A DNA stretch of 64,000 nucleotides from Fictibacillus arsenicus (GTDB taxonomy: Bacteria > Bacillota > Bacilli > Bacillales > Fictibacillaceae), in assembly GCF_001642935.1 (NCBI RefSeq), contig NZ_CP016761.1, forward strand, positions 2,480,001-2,544,000. Reading direction: 5' to 3'. The translations under genes and the position numbers were made by a program. Positions 8,458-15,085 of this stretch are shown piece after piece (the stretch's first letter is position 1; every line of letters starts with the position of its first letter). The notes under the pieces were generated by a model that was given only the letters and a program-made list of their open reading frames with translations, was not told where the DNA came from and made no database searches.

Positions 8458-9108
8458 CTATCTGATTTTTTGATAGTATGAATAAGTTGAAAAATTCTCA
8501 AGCCATTCAGGCTGTGTTATATTCTGCTGTTTCCATCGTTCTATCTTTTCATCGTAAGAACTGCTCATTTCGGCTGCTCCAGTCTCAGCTGGATTTGTCC
8601 GCAACAATGTAAAAAAGCTGCCGTCAAATGTGCGGGTTCCAATATCAGCAATGTACGTCCGGTCAGGTTCTAACGAATGCAGGAACCAGTTGTTTGTCAT
8701 AGGAGGAAGATCTATTTCAAATGTTCTGTGTGCATTGTGCCCGAAAAATAAGATATCCGTGACATCGTATATTTTTAATACACCTGGAAGCTCTTCCCAC
8801 TTTGTACGGAAGTGGTGTTCAGCCATATTCTTGATAGCTTCCGAGAAACTCCAATATACATACAAACTCTCTGGAGTCCTCGGCATAAGACAAGCATTTG
8901 CTTTCTTATATTCAAACGGCATTGACCATTTTTCTTTTTTTATTTCTTCCGATGGAGCAGAAATTTCTGCGGGCGGCGATTGCTGCTGCCGGTATTTATT
9001 CCAGCGGTACTGAACCTTGCCTAAAGACATATTCATTCTTTCAGCTATTTCTTGCAGCGTAAGTCCTCTTTCCTTTAACTTCACAATATCTTCGATCAAG
9101 TTCATCAC
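8458..9108 (-). CDS. DUF4912 domain protein, first gene of the glucan operon
   Basis: A 216-residue protein with a short N-terminal helix-turn-helix-like segment (GLTLQEIAERMNMSLGKVQYRW, about 15-36), a charged linker, and a DUF4912 domain (about 65-190) with PESLYVYWSFSE and the beta-rich stretch ending in RTFDGSFFTLLRT. DUF4912 has no established biochemical role that I know of; the fold looks carbohydrate-module-like, which is inference. The furthest-upstream start codons (GTG/ATG at 9108/9105) sit too close to the GAGG ribosome binding site, while TTG at 9099 has ideal 8-base spacing, so the true start may be three codons in. It leads the operon, 11 bases before the GH57-GT4 gene, so a regulatory or glucan-binding partner role is plausible. 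Confidence 0.75.
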   Translation of the reverse strand: MMNLIEDIVKLKERGLTLQEIAERMNMSLGKVQYRWNKYRQQQSPPAEISAPSEEIKKEKWSMPFEYKKANACLMPRTPESLYVYWSFSEAIKNMAEHHFRTKWEELPGVLKIYDVTDILFFGHNAHRTFEIDLPPMTNNWFLHSLEPDRTYIADIGTRTFDGSFFTLLRTNPAETGAAEMSSSYDEKIERWKQQNITQPEWLENFSTYSYYQKIR

Positions 9109-9170
9109 CTCATCTTAATCAATTATTCTAGTAAACTTATACTTATTCTTAGATTTTAAATAATCGTATC

Positions 9171-9199
9171 ACTAGATATTTTTATGTACAATGTGTCAA
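9171..9199 (-). promoter_or_regulatory. Candidate sigma-A promoter of the glucan operon
   Basis: The minus strand reads a perfect -35 TTGACA (9199-9194), a 17-base spacer and TCTAGT (9176-9171) as -10. The -10 is imperfect. It lies about 65 bases upstream of the DUF4912 gene. Confidence 0.5.
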
Positions 9200-9257
9200 A
9201 AAAGTCGAAAATTGGCGGTTCCAACTCCTGCTTGAGGTTACAGTTTATGTAAAGATT

Positions 9258-9272
9258 TTGAAACCGGTTGCT
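9258..9272. promoter_or_regulatory. Candidate catabolite-responsive element (CcpA site)
   Basis: TTGAAACCGGTTGCT matches every fixed position of the B. subtilis cre consensus WTGNAANCGNWNNCW. It lies about 60 bases upstream of the -35 of the glucan operon promoter and about 200 bases upstream of the divergent gene. An upstream position is where CcpA activates genes such as ackA; the direction of control here is inference. Confidence 0.55.
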
Positions 9273-9472
9273 TCATCAGATTATTCTGAAATTAAGACAT
9301 AATCACACAAAAAACGCATTTTTTTCTAATTTATGGAATTTATAATTTTATTAATACATGAATATAGTCGAATTGTCGTATTTTGTGTAAACTTTTGTGA
9401 AAAAACCTATACCACAAATAGATACTATGTTATAAAAGTAAAGGGTATAGCTTTATTTATAGGGAGGATATT

Positions 9473-9664
9473 ATGGAGTTTGCAATTTTTGGATTATTGC
9501 TAGTTGGTATTATTCTTTTGATTCTTTCCTTTCGAAAAAATCGTGAAAACTCAGTTGAAACACAGCTTGAAAACTTTACGATTCAATTAATGAAAGAAAT
9601 CTATCAAATTAAAAAGAAGTTAAAAGTTCTTGAAGATGAAATGATGATTAACGATAAGAACTAA
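9473..9664 (+). CDS. Small membrane-anchored protein of unknown function
   Basis: A 63-residue protein with one N-terminal membrane segment (AIFGLLLVGIILLILSF, about 4-20), then a basic stretch and an amphipathic, probably coiled-coil tail rich in Lys and Glu (about 30-60). The ribosome binding site GGGAGG is 5 bases upstream of the ATG. It is followed 20 bases later by another small gene on the same strand, so the two are probably co-transcribed. In B. subtilis two small genes of unknown function (yqzC, yqzD) also occur near the pst operon; I cannot prove this is one of them. Confidence 0.75.
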   Translation: MEFAIFGLLLVGIILLILSFRKNRENSVETQLENFTIQLMKEIYQIKKKLKVLEDEMMINDKN

Positions 9665-9684
9665 ATTTGTAAGGGGAAATTAGT

Positions 9685-10149
9685 ATGACAAGCAAAAACC
9701 TTCGCGGATTTTCAGCTGGTATTATAATTTCTACTGGAATATTGGCTGGTGTATACTACACAGCGGACACAGAAAACCGTTCTGAATTAACGGATACTGC
9801 AGTGGAACAATATCTTTCTGAAAAAGGCGAGTTGGCAATTTCAAAAGAGGAATATACTTCTTTAACAGAAGCGGAAAGTGCAGCGGCTGCTCCTGCAAAA
9901 GAAGAAGTCGAAGCTGAACCTGAAAAAGAAGAAGAGAAAGTCTTTCAAATGACGTTAACGATCACACAAGGTATGAGTACCGGCGAAGTGTGTGACCTTC
10001 TTCAAAAAGGAAACATTATCAAGGACAGCAAAGAATTCTTAAAGTTTTTAAGGTCCAATAATCTTGAAGGTGCTGTCAGAGCTGAATCTCATCAGGTGAA
10101 CAGCAACATGAACTTTGATGAATTAGCTAAAGAAATTACAAGTTCATAA
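9685..10149 (+). CDS. Membrane-anchored protein with MltG/YceG-like N-terminal subdomain
   Basis: A 154-residue protein with an N-terminal membrane segment (FSAGIIISTGILAGVYY, about 9-25), an acidic Glu/Ala-rich linker (about 60-90) and a C-terminal segment (about 92-154) with ITQGMSTGEVCDLLQKGNIIKD and a closing MNFDELAKEI. That last part resembles the LysM-like module at the start of MltG-type lytic transglycosylases (GMTSGQIADLL...VIKS), but no catalytic transglycosylase domain follows. It therefore looks like an envelope protein carrying only the accessory module. Start ATG with AGGGGAA upstream. It is followed by a terminator and converges on phoU. Confidence 0.75.
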   Translation: MTSKNLRGFSAGIIISTGILAGVYYTADTENRSELTDTAVEQYLSEKGELAISKEEYTSLTEAESAAAAPAKEEVEAEPEKEEEKVFQMTLTITQGMSTGEVCDLLQKGNIIKDSKEFLKFLRSNNLEGAVRAESHQVNSNMNFDELAKEITSS

Positions 10150-10167
10150 ATTTTTATTACATAAAAA

Positions 10168-10192
10168 GAGCAGGCGTATCTCACGCCTGCTC
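10168..10192 (+). terminator. Terminator after the small membrane protein pair
   Basis: GAGCAGGCG and CGCCTGCTC form a 9-bp stem with a 7-base loop, followed by a T-rich stretch. Confidence 0.75.
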
Positions 10193-10260
10193 TCTTTGTT
10201 TAACTTTCTTTTCCAAAAGATTGTTGCTACTGAGAGATTTTGACAAAGTGCTTCAATGAA

Positions 10261-10399
10261 AAGTTACTTGGAGTGGAAGGGCGAGACTCCTGCAGGATGA
10301 GTGTGACAGGAGAGACCATTCAATGTCGCAAGGCGACGAATGGGCTCGCCGCACACCCTGAGGAAAGCGAGTCCTGCAACGGAAATTAACCACTTCCAA
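10261..10399 (+). repeat. Structured intergenic repeat, copy A
   Basis: First of four related noncoding repeats in the window. It has the conserved segments GACTCCTGCAGGA, GTCGCAAGGCGAC (hairpin) and CGGAAATTAACCACTTCC. Compared with copies B and D its left end is degenerate (AAGTTACTTGGAG in place of ACTAGTTGATTGGAG). It lies between two convergent genes. Confidence 0.8.
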
Positions 10400-10431
10400 G
10401 AGCAACAATGCTTGTGTAAAAACAGCCTTGT

Positions 10432-11091
10432 TTAATCATTCAAGCCGTATCGTTTGCCTTTTACTAAGAAAATAATACTTTCAGCAATGTTCGTTGCATG
10501 GTCCGCTGTACGTTCGATGTATCTGCATACAAACAACAATTGGCTAATCTGTGAGAGGTGATCTGGATTTTTGGTCATTAACTCTAAAAGCTCTTTAATA
10601 ATTTTTCCATACGTTTCATCAACATAGTCATCCATATCAGCAAGTTCTTTTGCAAGAGCAACGTCTTCTTCCACGTAAGCTTTCGTAGCTGCAGTCAGCA
10701 TCTTAATAGCATGATGCGCCATTTTCGGAAGTTCTTCAAGGGGTTTTATCAATTCCTGCTTGCCGATTCGAATCGTTGATTTTGCAATATTTACTGCAAA
10801 ATCAGCCATTCTTTCAATATCAGATGAAATTTTAATAGCTGCAATAATACGTCTTAAATCTGACGCTACAGGAGCTTGTTTTGCGATTAAGAGAATGGCC
10901 ATATCATTGATCTCATCTTCTAAGACATTGATTCTGTTATCATTTTCAATTACTTCTAATGCTTTATCAAGATCTTGATTTTTTAGTGCTTCAACAGATT
11001 CGATCAAAGCTTCCTCAGTTAGCTTCGATATCTGAATAATAGCATTTTTCATTTCTTCTAATTGAAGCTGAAAATTTTCACGAACAACCAT
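10432..11091 (-). CDS. phoU: Phosphate signalling protein PhoU
   Basis: A 219-residue all-helical protein with two PhoU three-helix repeats, recognised by DIERMADFAVNIAKS (about 92-106) and IERTADHATNIAES near the C-terminus; the acidic/Asp clusters bind metal. PhoU dampens PstSCAB transport and, in many bacteria, signalling by the Pho two-component system. It is the last gene of the pst operon, 25 bases after pstB. B. subtilis itself has a different arrangement, with two pstB genes in this operon. Confidence 0.95.
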   Translation of the reverse strand: MVVRENFQLQLEEMKNAIIQISKLTEEALIESVEALKNQDLDKALEVIENDNRINVLEDEINDMAILLIAKQAPVASDLRRIIAAIKISSDIERMADFAVNIAKSTIRIGKQELIKPLEELPKMAHHAIKMLTAATKAYVEEDVALAKELADMDDYVDETYGKIIKELLELMTKNPDHLSQISQLLFVCRYIERTADHATNIAESIIFLVKGKRYGLND

Positions 11092-11116
11092 TTATCCCAC
11101 TCCTATTCCCTTTTTA

Positions 11117-11929
11117 TTAGCCAAAACGTCCTGTAATATAATCTTCTGTTCGTTTATCAGATGGATTAGAGAACAATGTGCTAGTATCTGTGTACTCTAC
11201 AACTTCCCCACTAAGGAAGAATGCTGTGCGATCTGAAATACGCGCTGCTTGCTGCATGTTATGTGTAACGATAACAATGCTATAATCCTTTTTCAATTCT
11301 TGAACAAGTTCTTCAACTTTTAAAGTTGAGATTGGATCAAGTGCAGATGTTGGTTCATCCATCAATATTACGTCTGGTTCAATCGCAAGACAACGTGCAA
11401 TGCATAGACGCTGCTGTTGACCGCCTGACAACCCATATGCATTTTCGTTTAAACGGTCTTTAACTTCATCCCAGATAGCCGCACCTCTTAAACTTTTTTC
11501 AACAACTTCATCTAAAACTTTTTTATTTTTGATGCCATGGATACGAGGTCCATATGCTACATTATCATAGATCGATTTTGGGAACGGATTTGGTTTTTGA
11601 AACACCATGCCCACTTGTGTACGAAGTTCTTCTACTCCGTACTTCGGATCAAAAATATTTTTTTCTCTGTAAACAATTTCTCCTGACATGCGAACGATTG
11701 GAACCATTTCAACCATTCTGTTCAATGTCTTAATGAATGTTGATTTACCGCAGCCAGACGGCCCAATGATTGCTGTAACTTGCTTTTCAGGAATATCAAA
11801 CTTGATGTCTTTTAAGGCATGATCTTGTCCGTACCATAAGTTCAAATTATTTATTTTGAAAACAGGTGTGAACTGCTCTTGCTTTTCATTATCCTTTTGT
11901 ACCAATTGTTTATTAATTGTAATATCCAT
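11117..11929 (-). CDS. pstB: Phosphate ABC transporter ATP-binding protein PstB
   Basis: A 270-residue ABC ATPase with Walker [10 protein letters not shown] (about 56-64), Q-loop [16 protein letters not shown], signature [15 protein letters not shown] and Walker [15 protein letters not shown], followed by the switch [13 protein letters not shown]. The [19 protein letters not shown] segment is typical of PstB. It powers high-affinity phosphate import through PstC and PstA. Only one pstB is present. The gene lies 22 bases after pstA and 25 before phoU. Confidence 0.97.
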   Translation of the reverse strand: MDITINKQLVQKDNEKQEQFTPVFKINNLNLWYGQDHALKDIKFDIPEKQVTAIIGPSGCGKSTFIKTLNRMVEMVPIVRMSGEIVYREKNIFDPKYGVEELRTQVGMVFQKPNPFPKSIYDNVAYGPRIHGIKNKKVLDEVVEKSLRGAAIWDEVKDRLNENAYGLSGGQQQRLCIARCLAIEPDVILMDEPTSALDPISTLKVEELVQELKKDYSIVIVTHNMQQAARISDRTAFFLSGEVVEYTDTSTLFSNPSDKRTEDYITGRFG

Positions 11930-11951
11930 TTTTTTGTCCTCCTTCTCTCTG

Positions 11952-12830
11952 TTAGAAGCGTTTGTGAAATTTATTTCGAATGTATACAGCGATTGAATTC
12001 ATGATGAGCAAGATAATCATCAAGATGATAATTCCGCTTGCTGCAAGCATATGGAAGTCTTCTTGAGGTCTGCTCGTCCAGTTATATAGCTGTATCGGAA
12101 GCACAGTAAACTGCGAAAATAGATTTTCTGGTACAAACGCTACATACGCTAATGCCCCTAATACCAATAAAGGAGCAGTTTCCCCTACTGCACGTGATAA
12201 AGCTAAGATTGTACCTGTGAGAATTCCAGGAAGTGCGGCAGGGAATACAATTCTTCTGATGGTTTGCCATTTTGTTGCTCCCATTCCGAAAGAAGCTTCC
12301 CTAATTTCTCTTGGTACGGTTCTGATTGCCTCTTGAGATGCAACTACGATGACAGGGAGAATTAATAAACTCATTGTCAAACCACCTGCAAGTACACTTG
12401 AACCTAATCCCGCTAATCTAACAAAAATCGTTAGTCCCAAAAGACCAAAAACAATAGATGGTACGCCAGCTAAGTTAGCAATATTTACTTGAATAAATTT
12501 TGTAAATGCATTTTTCTTTGCATATTCTTCTAGATAAATTGCTGTTCCGACTCCAAGAATAAACGAAACAGGAGCCGTAACGGCCATAATCCATATGGTA
12601 CCTACAAGTGCTGCCCATATACCAGCACGTTCAGGCATTCTTGAAGCAAAATTTGTAATAAAATCCAGACTTAAATATGGCAATCCTTCTGCTAAAATTC
12701 TATAGATCAATACGCCTAAAACAAGTAAAGAAAAACTAGTTGCAAGAATAAAAAGAAACTTGGCAAACCCGTTGGCAGCAACTCTGCTCCCCATTCTTTT
12801 CTTAACCGATTCTTTATTAATTAAACTCAT
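11952..12830 (-). CDS. pstA: Phosphate ABC transporter permease PstA
   Basis: A 292-residue inner-membrane permease with about six transmembrane segments and the EAA-type cytoplasmic loop ([26 protein letters not shown]). [16 protein letters not shown] and [12 protein letters not shown] are characteristic PstA stretches. It pairs with PstC to form the phosphate channel. The ATG overlaps the pstC stop by one base (TAATG) and the ribosome binding site GGGAGGAA lies within the end of pstC, so translation is probably coupled. Confidence 0.97.
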   Translation of the reverse strand: MSLINKESVKKRMGSRVAANGFAKFLFILATSFSLLVLGVLIYRILAEGLPYLSLDFITNFASRMPERAGIWAALVGTIWIMAVTAPVSFILGVGTAIYLEEYAKKNAFTKFIQVNIANLAGVPSIVFGLLGLTIFVRLAGLGSSVLAGGLTMSLLILPVIVVASQEAIRTVPREIREASFGMGATKWQTIRRIVFPAALPGILTGTILALSRAVGETAPLLVLGALAYVAFVPENLFSQFTVLPIQLYNWTSRPQEDFHMLAASGIIILMIILLIMNSIAVYIRNKFHKRF

Positions 12831-13789
12831 TAATATTCCTCCCTAAACTTGCGGGAAATAAACTGAGCAAGTAAATTCATGATTAACGTGAACACAAACA
12901 ATGTCATCCCTACCGCATATATACTGTAATAAATTGTCGTCCCATAGCCAGTATCTCCTTGGCTTACTTGGACGATATACGCAGTCATTGTCTGAATAGA
13001 TTCTGTAACATCAATATCTGCTGTAGGTCTAGAACCACCAGCAATCGTAACGATCATCGTTTCACCGATTGCACGGGAAATTCCTAATACGAATGATGCG
13101 ATTACCCCTGAAAGAGCAGCTGGGAGTACGACTTTCATTGCAACTTCAAAACGTGTTGCTCCAAGTGCCAAAGCACCTTCTCGCATCGAATTCGGAACAG
13201 CATTCATTGCATCCTCTGATAGAGAAGCGATCATCGGAATAATCATAATTCCAACCACAATACCGGGACTTAACGCATTAAAAATCGAGATTCCCCCAGG
13301 AATAATGCTATCCAATAATGGAGTAACAAAAGTAAGAGCAAAAAATCCGTATACAATTGTAGGTATACCTGCTAAAACTTCTAATATAGGTTTAATAAAT
13401 TTCCGTGTTTTTGCTGAAGCATATTCACTTAAATAAATCGCAGCGGCAAGACCAACTGGAATTGCAACTACCATTGCGATAGCCGTTACTGTAAGAGTAC
13501 CCATTACAAGTGCGAGAATACCGTAATCAGCATTTTTATCCGCCGTGAAAGGAAACCAGTGTGTATTCGTGAAAAATTCGACTATTGAGATTCGGTTAAA
13601 AAATGTAAAAGTTTCTGTTAACAGTGTAAAAACGATACCTAATGTTGTGAAAATAGATATAACTGCACATATCAAAAATATTTTTGGTACTACCTTTTCC
13701 ATTACCGCAGATTGACTTCTAGTGGATTTATTCTCCTGAATCATAGAGCGGATGGATTTTTGGTTTGATTTCTCTCTTGACACCAACAA
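12830..13789 (-). CDS. pstC: Phosphate ABC transporter permease PstC
   Basis: A 319-residue permease with a long cytoplasmic N-terminus (about 35 residues), then a first membrane segment (IFLICAVISIFTTLGIVFTLL) and further segments carrying the EAA loop LGATRFEVAMKVVLPAALSGVIA and the GISRAIGETMIV motif. WFPFTADKNADYGILALVMGTL is typical of PstC. It lies about 95 bases after pstS, from which it is separated by a hairpin. Confidence 0.97.
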   Translation of the reverse strand: MLVSREKSNQKSIRSMIQENKSTRSQSAVMEKVVPKIFLICAVISIFTTLGIVFTLLTETFTFFNRISIVEFFTNTHWFPFTADKNADYGILALVMGTLTVTAIAMVVAIPVGLAAAIYLSEYASAKTRKFIKPILEVLAGIPTIVYGFFALTFVTPLLDSIIPGGISIFNALSPGIVVGIMIIPMIASLSEDAMNAVPNSMREGALALGATRFEVAMKVVLPAALSGVIASFVLGISRAIGETMIVTIAGGSRPTADIDVTESIQTMTAYIVQVSQGDTGYGTTIYYSIYAVGMTLFVFTLIMNLLAQFISRKFREEY

Positions 13790-13825
13790 AACCTCCTATA
13801 AATCGCCAATACTAAACAGGTCAAA

Positions 13826-13849
13826 GGTGAGGAGATTTCACTCCTCACC
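13826..13849 (-). other. Intercistronic hairpin between pstS and pstC
   Basis: GGTGAGGAG and CTCCTCACC form a perfect 9-bp stem with a 6-base loop, without a proper T-run after it (TTTGACC). It fits an attenuator or an mRNA-stabilising/processing site that would keep pstS mRNA in excess over the permease genes, as known for periplasmic/lipoprotein binding-protein operons. Confidence 0.65.
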
Positions 13850-13885
13850 CTGTATTATTATTTTAAGTTATTCTTTATCAGGTAA

Positions 13886-14845
13886 TTACTTACCTGCTAG
13901 TTCATCCAGTTTTTTAAGCTGCTCTTCATATTTTTCTTTTGGCAGAGATACATATCCGATCGTGTCAGATGATGCCAGCTCACCAGCATTTTCTAGAGCA
14001 AACTTCATATACTCATATACCGCTTCGTTTTCTTTAATTGACTTGTTAGCAGCGTAAGTGAACAACGGACGTGATAGTGGAGCATACTCACCAGATTCGA
14101 TTGTTTCAGGAGTTGGCTCAACAGGGCCGTTGCCTCCATCAATTGGAACAGCTTTTAACTTATCCTTATTTGCTTGATAGTATGCATAACCGAAGAATCC
14201 GATCGCATCTTCAGAACCAGATACACCTTGAACGAGTACATTGTCGTCCTCTGATAGCTGAGCATCACGACGCATAGGCTCTTCTTCAAGAATCACTTCG
14301 TTCCAGTAGTCGTAAGTACCAGAGTCAGTTCCTGGTGAAAATACTTCAATTTTCTTTTTAGGCCATCCTTCACGAACGTCAGCCCAAGTTTTTGCTGCAT
14401 CTTTTTCAAGGTAAATCTTTTTTAGTTCATCGACTGTCAGGTGATCGATAAAGTCGTTATCTTTACTTACAACTACAGATAATCCGTCTTTTGCAAGTTC
14501 AAATTCAGTAAATTCAATACCTTTTTCTTTTGCTGCTGTTTTTTCTTCTTCTTTAATTGGGCGAGAAGCATTAGAAAGGTCCAGCTCACCACGAACAAAC
14601 TTTTCGAATCCGCCGCCAGAACCAGAAACTCCAACTGGTGCTTGCACATCAGGATTCGCAGCTTGGAATTCTTCAGAAACAGCTTCCATGATTGGGAATA
14701 CTGTGGATGATCCATCAATTTTAATTTTTCCGCTTAGATCTCCGCCGCCAGCTGCACCTTCTTCACTTTTATTTCCGCATGCTGCTGCGAAAACTAAAAG
14801 TAGTGACATTACAGCTAATAGGTAAACAGACTTCATTTTCTTCAT
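13886..14845 (-). CDS. pstS: Phosphate-binding lipoprotein PstS
   Basis: A 319-residue lipoprotein with signal peptide and lipobox (LLLVFAAAC, Cys 23) and the binding-protein motif IDGSSTVFPIMEAVSEEF, plus the phosphate-contact stretch GVSGSGGGFEKFVRGELDLSNASRPIK and PGTDSGTYDYWNEVIL. It captures phosphate outside the membrane for PstCAB. It is the first gene of the operon, preceded by a PhoP box, so it should be induced on phosphate starvation. Ribosome binding site AGGGGGA. Confidence 0.97.
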   Translation of the reverse strand: MKKMKSVYLLAVMSLLLVFAAACGNKSEEGAAGGGDLSGKIKIDGSSTVFPIMEAVSEEFQAANPDVQAPVGVSGSGGGFEKFVRGELDLSNASRPIKEEEKTAAKEKGIEFTEFELAKDGLSVVVSKDNDFIDHLTVDELKKIYLEKDAAKTWADVREGWPKKKIEVFSPGTDSGTYDYWNEVILEEEPMRRDAQLSEDDNVLVQGVSGSEDAIGFFGYAYYQANKDKLKAVPIDGGNGPVEPTPETIESGEYAPLSRPLFTYAANKSIKENEAVYEYMKFALENAGELASSDTIGYVSLPKEKYEEQLKKLDELAGK

Positions 14846-14960
14846 CTTGATAGGTCCCCCTAAATGTAATTTTCAACTTTTCATGTTAGAGATTGTTATC
14901 TCGGGTCATGAATCCCTTAAAGCTTCTTTCTTTCTTACACTTACTACAATAAACCTGGAA

Positions 14961-14999
14961 TATTAATTAGGTTTTAATGAATTGTAAAGAGATTGTTAA
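14961..14999 (-). promoter_or_regulatory. PhoP (Pho) box of the pst operon
   Basis: On the minus strand four hexamers TTAACA, TTTACA, TTAAAA and TTAATA are spaced exactly 11 bases apart (14999, 14988, 14977, 14966 as first bases). Three match the B. subtilis PhoP consensus TT(A/T/C)A(C/T)A and one differs at a single position. A -10-like TATTGT follows 9 bases later. The ATG of pstS is about 115 bases downstream. Confidence 0.8.
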
Positions 15000-15051
15000 G
15001 ACTGAATGTAATTGAATATAATCCTATTCTTTTACTGAATGCTTAAAACTA

Positions 15052-15085
15052 TACAAAAAAAGAACCGCGCTGATTAGCGCGGTTC
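15052..15085 (-). terminator. Terminator of pbpA, enclosing its stop codon
   Basis: GAACCGCGCT and AGCGCGGTTC form a 10-bp stem with a GATT loop, followed on the minus strand by seven T. The pbpA stop codon (15074-15076) lies at the loop. Confidence 0.92.

Larger units (their letters stand above)
9109..9472. other. Divergent intergenic region between glucan operon and small membrane protein gene
   Basis: No convincing gene in 364 bases. It is AT-rich and holds a sigma-A-like promoter toward the glucan operon, a catabolite-responsive element, and the leader of the plus-strand gene, whose ribosome binding site GGGAGG is at 9462-9467. No clear plus-strand promoter was identified. Confidence 0.7.
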
